64,000 nt of DNA from Limnanthes douglasii subsp. nivea (Eukaryota > Streptophyta > Magnoliopsida > Brassicales > Limnanthaceae). Where the stretch lies: NCBI GenBank assembly GCA_036936605.1, contig JAUPFV010000002.1, positions 125,162,376 through 125,226,375 of the forward strand, read 5' to 3'. Under the pieces are notes generated by a model. That model searched no databases. It saw only the letters and a program-made list of their open reading frames with translations, and was not told where the DNA came from. Shown piece after piece: positions 47,030-57,869 of the stretch. Within the stretch, counting starts at the first letter, position 1; every line of letters begins with the position of its first letter. A program made the position numbers and the translations under genes.

Positions 47030-48597
47030 CACCAATACCCAACTTGGATAAAAACTGATTTGAATGTTCTTGCAGCAACCGCTTTTGTCAAGATGTCTGC
47101 CAGTTGGTCTTCGTATCTAACAAACGAAAGTTTGACTGTCCCATCTTCAATTTTTTATTTTATGAAGTGCCTATCTATTTCAACGTGCTATGTTCTATCG
47201 TGCTGTATCGGGTTCTCTGAAATCTTAATCGCAGCTTTATTATCGCACATCAACTGAATTGGACACTTCAGAGGGGATCCGATTTCTTTCATTATCTTCT
47301 TTAACCAAAGTATCTCGGTAATCCCCTTAGCGATTCCTCTAAATTCTGATTCAGCACTTGACAGTGATAATACTTTCTGTTTCTTACTCCTCCAAGTCAC
47401 CAAGTTACCTCCAAGAAGAGTAAAGTAGCCACCAGTTGATCGCTTGTCGTTAGGATTCCCTCCCCAATCAGCATCTGTGAATACTTTAACATCAAGGTGT
47501 CCATTTTTCTTAAAAATTATGCCTCTTCCTGGTGTGCCTTTGAGATATCGAATAATCCTCACCACTGCCTCCATATGGTGTTCCTGAGGATGATGCATGA
47601 ACTGGCTAACTACTCCCACCGCGTATGCAATGTCGGGTCGAGTGTGAGCCAGGTAAATCAATTTTCCCACCAAACTTTGGTACCTTTCTTTACTCGTTGG
47701 TATGGCCCCTTCAATTATCTTTAGTTTGTGATTCACAACCATAGGAGTGTCATTTGGTTTGCAATCCACCATGCCAACTTCAGCTAATAAATCCAATATA
47801 TATTTCCGTTGGGAGATGTAAATCCCTCCTCTTGACCTAAGAACCTCGATTCCTAGGAAATACTTCAATCCCCCAAGGTCTTTCATTTCGAACTCCTTGA
47901 AGAGTTTTTTCCTAAGAGAGCTAATTTCTTCTTCGTCATTCCCCGTTATAATCATATCGTCGACATATATTATAAGACAAGTGACTAATTCTCCTCTCTT
48001 TTTGTAAACCAATGTATGATCCCCATTACTTTGTTTGTAGCTATACTGCTTCATTGCCATTGTAAATCTCCCAAACCAAGCACGAGGAGACTGTTTGAGC
48101 CCATATAATGCCTTTTTCAGTTTACATACCTCATTTTCTTGAAAACCATCAGAGAACCCTGGTGGGGGTTCCATATATACCTCTTCTTCCAAGTCTCCAT
48201 GTAAGAAAGCATTATTTACATCAAATTGATGAATAGGCCAATCTTTATTCGCGACTATTGAAAGTAAAACTCTGATAGTGTCAATCTTTGCAACCGGAGA
48301 GAACGTTTCAGATTAGTCTATACCATATGTTTGTGTATATCCTTTGGCAACCAATGTTTCCTTGTGTCGGTCAATGGTGCCATCAGATTTATATTTTATA
48401 TTAAACACCCGTCTATACCCGACTGCTTTCTTCTCTTGTGGTAACACACAATTCTCCCATGTACCATTCCTTTTTAGAGCTTCCATTTTGGTATTCATTA
48501 CCTCATGGCATTCAGTCATCTTCTTAGCTTCTTGAGCTGTTTTAGGGATTTGTTCAGAGAGAATAGTAGCTGAAAACGCCTTTGCAATCTTCGTCAT
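47030..48597 (-). pseudogene. Copia reverse transcriptase and RNase H
   Basis: Minus strand, one frame from 48,597 with stops at 48,313 (TAA where relatives have Tyr in YG.DY.ETF) and at 47,188 (TAG where relatives have Lys after QHDRT). It opens with a pre-RT linker (KMEALKRNGTWENCVLPQEK). RT carries DVNNAFLHGDLEEEVYMEPP, CKLKKALYGLKQSPRAW and the catalytic IIYVDDMIITG. Then come KDLGGLKYFLGIE, YQSLVGKLIYLAHTRPDIAY and RNase H (DVKVFTDADWGGNPNDKRST; SLSSAESEFRGIA; CDNKAAIKISENPIQHDRT), ending with ADILTKAV near 47,090. RT catalytic residues are intact. Apart from two nonsense changes this is the best-kept RT in the window. Confidence 0.95.
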
Positions 48598-48617
48598 TCC
48601 TTTCCTGTCTGTTTTTA

Positions 48618-48890
48618 CTAGATATGTAGAAGCACGATGAACGTGTTTTGGTGAATACCGGTCAGGAGAACCCCTCTATTGTTTCTTGGGGGAAGAGACG
48701 GAGTTTGAGTTTCAACAAATAAAACAAAGTATCTGATTTGATTGTTAGTGGAATTTGGTGCTGGACCCCAAACATCAGAATGGATTAGCAAAAAAGTATA
48801 ATCAACTCTAGTATTACTTTGATTAAATGAGACCCTACGATTTTTTGCAAGAATGCAGGTTTCACATTTCTCATGAATGGAATTATTCAA
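48618..48890 (-). pseudogene. Copia integrase N-terminal remnant and deletion junction
   Basis: CETCILAKNRRVSFNQSNTR, then LIHSDVWGPAPNS and RYFVLFV, correspond to the zinc-binding end and first strand of the integrase core. The frame then jumps straight to a linker-like TQTPSLPPRNNRG with no second or third catalytic acidic motif. About 1 kb is missing, in line with the short element length. Confidence 0.88.
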
Positions 48891-49157
48891 AAAAGACTAG
48901 GAAACAAACTTTTAAGATAGCTAAAAGAAGGATGACCAAGTCACCGGTGCCATAACCAAAGTTGCCTTTCGGCTGTTCCGTAAGCAAGCATGGCATGTCC
49001 CTTATGAACTACCTCATCAACATAATAGAGACCTTCTTGTTCAGTACCACGCCCAATGATCTCCTTCGTACTAATGTCATGTAAAATGCAAAAAAAAATG
49101 GATACATAAGAACCATACAGTTGAGTTGTTTTGTCACTTGACTAACATATAATTACT

Positions 49158-49355
49158 TTAAGGATAGTGAAGGAATGTAGAAGCAGTTTTTAATTTCCAT
49201 TTTTCCGAAAAAATAATTGAACCTCCCCCTTTGACTTCACAAATTTCTCCACTAGCAGTCTCAATATGGGACTTCTTTGGAGATGACATGTCACCAAAGT
49301 CTTTAAGATCATAAGACATGGTGTTCGTAGCCCCGCAATCAAAAATCCAATTCAT
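49158..49355 (-). pseudogene. Copia protease
   Basis: MNWIFDCGATNTM carries the aspartic protease motif (usual D-S/T-G-A; here D-C-G-A), followed by ETASGEICEVKGGGSI. It is in a different frame from gag, so a frameshift separates them. The Ser/Thr-to-Cys change at the active site may impair it. Confidence 0.88.
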
Positions 49356-49371
49356 TGATTTCTCAAACCCT

Positions 49372-50430
49372 TTACCTCCAAGTTTTTATATAGGAGTTCG
49401 CCATCATTCCTCCAAAACCAGTGCCACTTCCTTGCTCATTTTTAGTCGGATGTTCACCACCACTTGTAGATGAAGCCTGTTTGACATTAGATCTGAAACG
49501 CTGGTTATTTTTCTCCTTATGACCGTCCTTCCACCATTCTGGATAGCCAACCAGCTGGAAACATGTCTCTTTAGTGTGTTTCTTCATCCCACAATGAGTG
49601 AAATACAAATTAGATTTATCTTCTTTCTCTTTGGATCGGAATTGAAACCTCTGTGCAGAATCTTTAGCAGCCAAACCCATTCCAATTTCAATCGAGTCAC
49701 TACCAGAAGAACTTGATTTTAGTATATTAAGCCTGGACATTTCCCTTCGTATTGTAACATATGCTGTTTCCACGGAAGGAAGAGGATCCTTTTTCAGGAT
49801 ATCTCTCTTGACTGGTTCCAACTTATCATTAATCGCCATTAGCAATTGATAGAGTCTTTGTTCTTGAGTCTTCTTATTGTAGATCTGAATGTCTTCTGGT
49901 TCTTTCATAGGGTTCAGATCTCTCCTATCTATAGACATCCATATGTTCTGCAGTTTGTTCCACAAGTCTTCTAGTGTATCAGACCCTTTCCTTAATGACT
50001 TGGCCCTCTTATGAAGGTCAAACACCTGTAACGAATCTGTACCAGAACCGTATGTGGTGGCTAACCCATCCCAGAGGGCTTTTGTAGAGGGATATTGCGA
50101 GACATTATTCACCAAGCTGGATTCAAGATTCTGGATAATCCATGTGAAAACACATTGATCATCTTGTTCCCACCTTGTATATGTGTTGTCAGTTTTGGAT
50201 CGAGGTGTCGGCTCCCCTGTAATGTGAGAACCTCTCCCCCTTCTCCCAATTGCTTTCTTCATCAGGTTTGCCCATAGGGTATAGTTGTCACCACCGAGTT
50301 TAATCCCCAGGGATAAATTCTCGGGGTTAGTTGTTTGTTGTTGTGTTCCGAGACCATTTCTCAGAATGGCAGCAATCTGCATTGTTAATTCATCAGGGAT
50401 CTGACTGACCACGACTTCATTGCCAACCAT
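49372..50430 (-). CDS. gag: Copia gag
   Basis: 352 codons, from MVGNEVVVSQIPDELTMQ to a stop at 49,372. It has GIKLGGDNYTLWANLMKKAI near the N-terminus, a UBN2-type core (KALWDGLATTYGSGTDSLQV; LRKGSDTLEDLWNKLQNIWM), DKLEPVKRDILKKDPLPSVE, and a zinc-knuckle remnant (HCGMKKHTKETCFQLVGYPE) in which the first Cys is lost. It forms the particle shell in active relatives. It is uninterrupted but not joined in frame to protease. Confidence 0.9.
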   Translation of the reverse strand: MVGNEVVVSQIPDELTMQIAAILRNGLGTQQQTTNPENLSLGIKLGGDNYTLWANLMKKAIGRRGRGSHITGEPTPRSKTDNTYTRWEQDDQCVFTWIIQNLESSLVNNVSQYPSTKALWDGLATTYGSGTDSLQVFDLHKRAKSLRKGSDTLEDLWNKLQNIWMSIDRRDLNPMKEPEDIQIYNKKTQEQRLYQLLMAINDKLEPVKRDILKKDPLPSVETAYVTIRREMSRLNILKSSSSGSDSIEIGMGLAAKDSAQRFQFRSKEKEDKSNLYFTHCGMKKHTKETCFQLVGYPEWWKDGHKEKNNQRFRSNVKQASSTSGGEHPTKNEQGSGTGFGGMMANSYIKTWR

Positions 50431-50480
50431 CTTTGTTGAGGATGTTCAGAATTCCCAGAATCACACGTGCTCTTATGCCA

Positions 50481-50746
50481 TGTTAAAAACAAAGAATATT
50501 GTGATAATTGAAATGGTTGTTATATTGAGCTTATATATCTTATTCTCCTCCCATGGGGGATGATCAAGAAGCAACTGCTCTTATTCTCTGTTAAAAACAA
50601 AGAGAGAAGTAGCCGCCAGGAAGCGGTTAGGGTTTTGTGTTTATTAGAGAATTTCTTTTTTATAATACAAACCCAAGTAAGGCTCTCAATATATGGAGAA
50701 CTTAAAGGCCTATACAAGAAAACTTAATATACTGAATATTCTAACA
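50481..50746 (-). repeat. Copia element 5' LTR
   Basis: Begins tgttaaaaac and ends attctaaca on plus. The primer-binding site lies at 50,464-50,480 just inside. Confidence 0.95.
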
Positions 50747-50751
50747 CTCTT

Positions 50752-51028
50752 CTATTGGTCAAAGCCACAAACTAAAACCATACAAACGATGATTCGAAAG
50801 CTTAAAATTCAACCTACATCAGTAGCAGATTAAAATGCCAATGGTCATAACTAAGATTTATTTTTTTACTAGATTATACAGTCCATATAATCATAGATTC
50901 CAATTATCTATATCAAATGGTATTGGAATTATCCTTCGAAATAGTATAACATATGGTTTATCCAACCTTTTAAATAAAACAAATATATAATTTTTTTTTG
51001 TGAATGTAAAAAAATAATATGAATATAA
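50752..51028. other. Non-coding spacer
   Basis: No gene or element recognised. Confidence 0.6.
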
Positions 51029-51430
51029 AGGTTTTGAATAGTAACTCGTCCATGGACTATCGAATTTCGTGACAGATAGTCCTTGCATTTTCAAAAGTCT
51101 GATGGTTAGATAGTTTAGATAAAGTTAGTCCCCCTGCGTGTGTTGATTATCAAATTCTATGACACATAGTCCCTCAACTATTCATTTTTTATAAAGCTAG
51201 TCTTTTGACTTACTATTTTCGATAAACTTAGTCCTCTTAGTAAACATGCACATGAGACTAAATTTATCCAAAATTGATAGTCCAAGGACTGCCACTGGAC
51301 TTTTGGAAATCCAAGGACTATATGTCACCAAAAGGGATAGTCCATAGACTACCAGCGTACTTTTGAAAGTCCATGAAGTATATGTCACTAAATTCAATAG
51401 TCTATGGACAATTTAGTGTTGAAACCCTGA
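51029..51430. repeat. Inverted-repeat (foldback/MITE-like) element, ~400 bp
   Basis: The left arm (aaggttttgaatagtaac, then gtccatggactatcgaattt and gtgacagatagtcc) is the diverged reverse complement of the right arm (ggacta, aattcaatagtctatggaca, atttagtgttgaaaccct). The inner part has further tagtcc/ggacta copies and a second arm pair with cttttggaaatccaaggact. No TSD was identified. The flanks share a direct similarity (tttttgtgaatgtaaaaaa at 50,995 and ttttgtgattgtaaaaaa at 51,490). Confidence 0.7.
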
Positions 51431-52395
51431 ATATGGTGCTAGGAAACTTATCAGCGGCATTTTATGGGTTAAAGATATATAAATATAATTTTTGTGATTG
51501 TAAAAAATATATGAAAATAGTACAAAGAAACTTATTGGCGTCATTCTACGATACAAAAATAAAAATGCTGATTTTGTTTCATTTTTTTTTCTTATCTCTA
51601 TCCACCATAACACTATTAAACTTAAAATTTTGTTAAATGATGTCCGAAAATCTTATAACCAGTTCTAAAAAAATAGATTTGTTTTAATTATTAGTCATTT
51701 ACTATTTTACCCTTTTAATTTAAAAAGTTTTTTTTGTCTTTTTGTGAAAATAGGTACACTTAGCCACAAATTCTAAAACAAAAATTGGAACTTAAACTTT
51801 CTAATTAAGTACATAACCTAAACAATTTTTCATAAAAACTCAAATTTCTCAAGAACATCAAAATCTCCAAAATATCTCTACAAATATCCAAAAAAAATTA
51901 CAAATGGAAAGCGAGAAGAAAAACCTTAGTGGTGAGCCTAAAACTCCAAATGAGGTAGTCTTTCTATCAACTTGATCTACAAAATTTATTTTCATAGTTC
52001 TTCGTGATTTAAGAAGAATTGTAACCGTCTTGCCCCGCCGGTTGAAAAGATCTACCTTAGCGGGGTAGAAACTTAGTGATTCGTAGGATGAGATTTCACC
52101 CCGTCGGTTTACGAAATACCACACCGCCGTTCTATACAAGTCCCACATGTCGGGGAGGGATTGTTGCCTCAATGACCCTTATGTCTTACTCCTTCGGGAG
52201 GCGTACTGAACAAAATTTGGAAAATGTAGTTTCATTTTTAGCCCTACCCGATAGGGGGTAATTTTCCATCCCCCGATGGGAAACTCTTCTGCAACGATAT
52301 AATTTTCTACCTGCTGGTTTGTAGGGCTCCCACCGGCGAGGTGGTAATACTTAAAAGTCTAATTTACTTTTCATGATTGCATTTTGACTATGTAG
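51431..52395. other. Non-coding stretch with a GC-richer patch
   Basis: A ~85-bp diverged direct duplication lies at ~51,439 and ~51,525 (aaacttatcagcggcatttt and its variant). 52,020-52,330 is GC-richer, with repeated ccgccggt, gtcggggagg and cccgatgggg pieces. It is reminiscent of the patch at 20,010-20,160 but not clearly homologous. No convincing ORF. Confidence 0.5.
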
Positions 52396-52565
52396 GATGA
52401 TGAGCTTATTGATTCTGAATTGATAAGAGAGGAGTCTTGCTCCGTCTATTATAGTCATTTGTTCAACACAAAATTAAACTACACGCAACAAGAATTGATC
52501 GATTGGGTTAAGCTTACGGCAACAGGCAATAAGTTTTTTATTATATTACGATGTCGCGACTGATA
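52396..52565 (+). pseudogene. MULE protein N-terminal fragment
   Basis: The plus translation SHLFNTKLNYTQQELIDWVK, then LTATGNKFFIILRCRD and stop, resembles the N-terminal segment of plant MULE transposases (F..R.ELI.WVR..A...GF.I.I.RSD). It ends where LTR-type sequence begins. The transposase core, in the same orientation, lies at 61,518-61,703 beyond Tat-2. Confidence 0.5.
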
Positions 52566-52926
52566 GAGTCATATATTTTTCAAGGTGTTTTTGAGGTGAG
52601 TCAAAATATTTTGAAGGACATTTTAGACCATAGTTTGAAGGGTAGTTTAGACCTAAAATAAAGGTAATTTTATTTATCCTCTAACTAAGATGTCTGCCTC
52701 CTAGGACAGTGTTTACACTAATGATTTTTTAATATTTTGAGGCTTGACCCGGCCCATAACCCTTAATCATACTATATATACCTTAAGAAACCTCATTAAG
52801 GAGAGGTAAAAATTACTACCCTAACGATAACCAGATAAATGATCTTTCTACCATATACAAAATATTAAATATTTTCTCTACCAAATTACTAAGAATATCC
52901 TTGTCCATATTTTTATATCACCAGAT
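52566..52926 (+). other. Probable 5' LTR region of Tat-2
   Basis: Non-coding, with gaggcttgacccggcccata, a tatatata at ~52,773 and a purine-poor end (tttatatcaccaga). It stops at the primer-binding-like TTGGCGACCAC at 52,926. The left LTR end is not resolved and no matching right LTR was found. Confidence 0.4.
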
Positions 52927-53007
52927 TGGCGACCACAATGGTAGTGGGAGAACCCGGATAACGAAAATTTGAAGCTAAAAATTTCTTTATAATTCCACCA
53001 AATAATG

Positions 53008-54540
53008 GAAAATGAAATGCATATAGATCTAGCCACGATGTTTCAAGAGGGCCAGTTTGGAGAAGAGCATATTATAGCCTCATTTGAGAATGATGAATAT
53101 GAGAACATAACTCAATTACACGATGAGCTTTCTGAATTATGAAAAGAAATTGAGACAATAAAAAATACACAGACATACTGAAAGAAATTTGGCTATACCG
53201 GATGATAATCCCCCCAATCATTTGAAGCGACCTTCAGGGGATAATTCACCTAAAAATCATCAACTTTGTAGAAAATATCCTCAAACTAAAGACAATTCTA
53301 ACTCTTCCGAGTCTAGCAAAAGTTCTTATTCATCGTCAAATATCTCATCATCCTCATCAAGTAGTGATTACTATCAGAAGAAGAAGAAAGATAAACATCC
53401 AAATAAACGTCGATGTAAGAAAATTGTTAGTCGGAGTAAAATATTGAAAGATCAGGATATCCTAGGAAAGAAGCATCGGAAAGATAAAAAGACACATTAT
53501 CGGGGAAATATAAAAGGTTCAGTTGATCATAGCATATGATGAGTCCGGATTCTGTCACCACGTTTTATGGGAACCGGACAGGGTCAATTCGGACAATGTC
53601 CACCTTACCGGACAGGGGCAGTTCGAACACCATCATCCATTGAACTATCCGAACAGGACTAAAGTACTTAAAACCTAATCACTTTTTGACTAAACTGCCT
53701 ATTCACTTACTTAGAACTAATGGGTCCTTAAACTTGACCCGAGTCCATTAAACACGACCCGAAAGCCCATGAGGCCCAAACATAAGGGTATAAATACCCA
53801 ACCACCAACATTAAATGAGGGTAATGAAAATTAAATACAACCAGGCAGCTCAATTCTCCCTCTACATTCTACCCAAACATTAAACATTCTCAAAACTCCG
53901 CAAAACTCTAAACAAAAATTACAAACTTACCCTCAGAACGAAAATAAACCACACCAGCATAGACCAGCTGTTGAGTGGCCCATTTATCGTCCAGTCCGAC
54001 CGCATTTATTTTTTTATTTTTGTGAAGTCCATCGATTTAGTCATGGGTGTAATTGAAGGAACTCCTTTTATCAACAAAATTTTTATCCGGGAACCTCCCT
54101 AAACATCTTGATATCTCCAAAATGGAGAAGTACAATGAAAGTAAAGATCCCGATAATCACTTAGAACAATTCAAGAATTTTATGATGAGTTTCAATGATG
54201 ATGATAGTTTATTGTGTCGAGCATTTTCTCAAACATTCAAAGACAGTTCCTTGAAGTGAGGGGTCGATTAAAATATTTGGTATGTGTTGGATGACCTTCC
54301 GAAGGAAATTTGTGAGAAGCAATGAACTTATGGGAAATGGCGAGACAATAATTCATTTTCACCAACTTGCTTTCAAAAGTCTGAAGGAATGTGTTAGTTG
54401 GTTCGTGAATACAAAAAACAGTTTAGCTGATTGTTACGAACAGGTGGCCATATCATCCCTCGGGCAGACGTTGTTATACAGAGATTTAGCAGATATGGTT
54501 ACCAGAAAGTAAGCAGAAACTTGAGGTAAATTGTTAAATC
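53008..54540 (+). pseudogene. gag: Tat-2 gag, interrupted
   Basis: It starts with MENEMHIDLATMFQEGQFGE (53,008), continues in another frame with an S-rich then lysine-rich segment (53,189-53,539), and is interrupted at ~53,540-54,040. It resumes with HLDISKMEKYNESKDPDNHL, AFSQTFKDSS and ELMGNGETIIHFHQ, ending LADMVTRK. The Gln in AFSQTFK is the residue mutated to a stop in the Tat-1 gag. Confidence 0.85.
53540..54040. other. ~500-bp insertion within Tat-2 gag, LTR-like
   Basis: It separates two halves of gag. It has a GC-richer start (gagtccggattctgtcacc; accggacaggg repeated), ggcccaaacataagggtata with TATAAATA at 53,789-53,796, and an A-rich leader-like stretch after it. It looks like a solo LTR or promoter-bearing insertion, but I found no convincing TG/CA ends with a matching target duplication. 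Confidence 0.45.
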
Positions 54541-55948
54541 AAGTTGGAAAACAAATTATGGTATAAGAAACTAAACGGTTAAGGAAACCTCGACAAAATA
54601 AACCTCTTGCAATTACATCACAACCACATCCTATTGGTCAGTCTCATTTTTCTTCCAATAGTCGTCCTCGAGAGTCTTCTCAGGGTTCTAGCTGGTCGAG
54701 GTCGAATTAATCTCAACAATCCAGACCAAATGGGATAAATGGGTTCAACCTAGCTATTTTTTGGAACTGATTTAGAATGTGGCAATAATTTACGACGAGT
54801 CCAAGGGCATGTACAATTCTGAAGTCCTTTTCCTATTCAAACTCTAAAATAAAACCGAAATACCCATTTATGTAAGTATCATAAGGATACGAGGTATGAC
54901 ACTAAAGATTTTATAGCCCTGAAACAAGAAACTCAGTTGTTAACTAAGAATTGAAAATTGACGGCTTCTGTTAAAGCAAAAGGTAAGAATAGAGCACAAA
55001 GTACGAGCAAACCAGGACTTAGCGCTGGTAAAGATCAAACAACTTTATCAGCCGTTCGAAAGCCAGCTATAGAAGCTCCTATAACAAAACACAGCATTGT
55101 AATTACGTAACAGATTATTGAGCAGTTTGATATGGATTCTGAATACTTGGATCCATATCCGGAACGAGGTCGTGTGAATACGATAAGTGAAAGTAGTGGG
55201 AGATTTTTCATTTTATGTAAATTCTTCGAATCATTAATAATATTTGGAAGAGATACAATGACAACACTTTCGAGTTGTTCTAAAAAGAGGCACATGAACA
55301 ATTTGGATGTTCAATTGAAAGGAAAAATGTAAACTCATTTGTATGAAGGCCCTGCACCGATCATAGTTTTTGATGAAGATGATCTAACAGATGTTGTTTG
55401 GCCATATGAATATGCAGTATAATAGAGGCATCTATTGAAGGGGCAGAAATCCAAAGGATTCTGATCGATACGGGCAGCTCAGCTAACGTATTTTTTTTTT
55501 CTGCCTATAAACAAGTGAAGAATCCTGCTGTTATTCAACATTCAAATCAAACCAGTGTAAGCTTCACATGAAATTTTGCAGATGTGATTGGAGAATTCGA
55601 AAGGGAGACAATTCTTGGCAAATGTCATTTTTGGTAGTGGTAGTGAATTGCCCAAGTTTTTATAATGTCATTTTTGGAAAATATTGACTTTCAATAATGC
55701 ACGATGTTGCATCAGCCGTTCATTAATGCTTAAAGTATGGCATTGAAGGTCAAGTCAGAGTGGTTTAAAGTGGTCAGAAGGTAGCTAGAGAATTTTATGT
55801 TACCGCACTCGCCCCAAAATCTCTCAACCATGTAGCTGCTAAACCGAACTAGAAATTACTAGAGTCCTCTTTATATTATAATCATATAGAGGATCCAAGA
55901 GAGAATCCTAGTACGGTCATACCTATTGAAGAAGTAAAAGTTCATAGT
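54541..55948 (+). pseudogene. Tat-2 gag C-terminus and protease
   Basis: A degenerate linker is followed by SSGRFFILCKFFESLIIFGR, then RILIDTGSSANVF with the aspartic protease motif retained (~55,455-55,495). GEFERETILGK and KVAREFYVTA follow, closing with PIEEVKVHSLADGKNVRIGL leading into RT. Stops and frameshifts occur throughout. Confidence 0.85.
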
Positions 55949-57040
55949 TTGGCTGATGGGAAAAATGTTAGAATTGGGTTGAAATTATCAGTACGATTAA
56001 AAGAAGAATTACTGATATTTTTGTCCAAGTATCTACATGTGTTTTCCTGGTGCAGTGAAGATGTAACAGGTGTACCGACTAGTGTTATATGTCACAAGTT
56101 ATCAGTGCGATCGGATGTGGGTCCGATGATTCAAAGCATAAGGGAATTTTCTAAGAAAAAATCTGAAGAGATTTGTAAAGAAGTAGATGGACTAACAAAA
56201 GTAGGCCATATTAGGGAATCACAATACTCGTTATGGACGGAAAACTCAGTGATGGTAAAAAAGAAAAGTGATCAATGGATAATGTGTATTGATTTTACTA
56301 TTTTTAATATGGTTTATCCCAAAGATCCATTTTTTATGCCTCAGATAGACCAATTAATGGACTCCACTTATGGAAACAAGTTATAATCTTTTATGGATGT
56401 TTTTGTTGGTTACAAATAGATCCCAAAGGGATTAATATCATATTACATTTATTACTAGGCGAGGGATATATTGCTACAAGGTGATGCCCTTTGGTTTAAA
56501 GAATGTTGGGGTCACTTATAACCGTTTAGTAAACAAATCTTTTATCAACCATATTGGTTAAAATGTAGAAGTATATATTGACGACATGATGGGGAAAATA
56601 ATAAAAGAAAAAGACCATTTATCTGATCTCAAAGAAACGTTTTCCAACCTAGAAGCCATCAATTTGAAGTTAAATCCGGAGAAGTGCACTTTTGTTGTGC
56701 GATCCGGAAAATTCTTAGGCTATATCATCAATGAAAAAAGGATTCAATTAGATCTGACACAATTAGATGCGTTATTAACCATGGACCCCCCAGATCTACA
56801 AAAGAAGTCCAAGTGTTAACCGAAAGAATGGTGGTCTTTAATCGTTTTGTGTCAAGAACATTGAATAAATGTGCACAGTTTTTTCAAGTATTGAGAAACA
56901 CAAAGGAATTCAATTGGTCTCGAAACTATGATAGAGCGTTTATTGAACTAAAGAAACATTTTTCTACCCCAAAACTTTGTTTAAACCGCAGGAAGGAGAA
57001 AGACTTTATGTGTATTTGGTTATTTCAGATTTTGATGTAA
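55949..57040 (+). pseudogene. Tat-2 reverse transcriptase
   Basis: DVGPMIQSIREFSKKKSEEI, then GLTKVGHIRESQYSLWTENS and IMCIDFTIFNMVYPKDPFFM, form the fingers and palm. The YIDDMM box lies at ~56,575-56,592, followed by INLKLNPEKCTFVVRSGKFL and the thumb/connection (VVFNRFVSRTLNKCAQFFQV; FNWSRNYDRAFIELKKH). Internal stops at 56,386 and elsewhere and several frameshifts are present. The first catalytic Asp (C-I-D-F) is in place. Confidence 0.9.
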
Positions 57041-57790
57041 GTGCAATATATGTTTGAGAGGTTGATACTTACCCCCGTCTAGTGTATTACATTAGTAAGA
57101 CTTTATTAAATGCGAAACAATATCTAAACTATGAAAAGTTAGACTTGGCCTCGGTAATAGCACCCATGAAAATGCGACCTTATTTTCAAGTGCATTCTAT
57201 CACGGAGGCCGAATATATGATGCGGAGGCAGAATGTATCAGGTCGTATAACAAAATTATCTATTGAATTGAAGGATTACAATATTTATTTTGCTCCTTGA
57301 ACATCAATCAAGGCACAAGTTGTAGCTGACTTCTTGGTTGAATTCCATTCAGCTCAACCTTATTTGGGAACTCCTATCGTTGTACCAGAAAAAGAATGGG
57401 TGGTTCGAATAGATGGGTGATCCAGTATGTTGGGGTGTGGGGTAAGAATATGTTTAATTTCCCCATTTGAGGATTCGATGTACCAAGCTATCCGATTTGG
57501 TTTCAAAGCATCCAATAATGAAGCTTTATATGAAGCATTAATTATTGGTTTAAGGCTAGCTCAGATTTGTGGGACACAAATAATCTAGTTGGTAAGCAAT
57601 TCATAACTATTAATACATCATTTTCAGGGTTTCACTAAGACATGGAACGAGCAGTTAGTGAAATATTTGCAAGTATTAAAATAAATATATACTTCGAAAA
57701 TGTAAGGTATAAGCATGTACCAAGGGCTAAAAATTTGATGGTTGATTCTTTGTCCACTATCGCATATGTTGAATCCTACCTATGTTAGAA
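57041..57790 (+). pseudogene. Tat-2 RNase H region
   Basis: YYISKTLLNAKQYLNYEKLD, then ALASV-like PMKMRPYFQVHSI, is the first RNase H-like domain. QVVADFLVEFHSAQP and KEWVVRIDG, FGFKASNNEALYEALIIGLR and KHVPRAKNLMVDSLS form the second, the double RNase H arrangement known for Tat elements. Stops are frequent. Confidence 0.8.
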
Positions 57791-57869
57791 TAATGTCCAT
57801 TAATATCAGCAACTCTACAAATAAAAGCTTAAATATAAGAAAGTTGTCAACTGCCGACTATGGTGAGCC

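Larger units (their letters stand above)
46737..50746 (-). mobile_element. Ty1/copia element with both LTRs, integrase core deleted (4,010 bp)
   Basis: LTRs at 46,737-47,003 (267 bp) and 50,481-50,746 (266 bp), TGT...ACA, differ at about 16 positions. The 5-bp target duplication is ctctt (46,732-46,736 and 50,747-50,751). Sense is minus. Next to the right LTR the minus strand reads TGGCATAAGAGC, close to the initiator-Met primer site TGGTATCAGAGC. Next to the left LTR is the polypurine tract CTTGAGGGGGAG. Order: gag, protease, integrase N-terminus, deletion, RT, RNase H. The integrase core is missing and several stops are present. LTR divergence makes it clearly older than Tat-1. Confidence 0.96.

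Noticed and set aside
52020..52330. GC-richer patch as a gene or CpG island
   Set aside because: No ORF with plausible composition and no promoter or splice signals. It remains unexplained.
53540..54040. A defined target duplication for the insertion in Tat-2 gag
   Set aside because: Several TG/CA end pairs were tried (gatcat, tagtcat, gcata) and none gave matching flanks.
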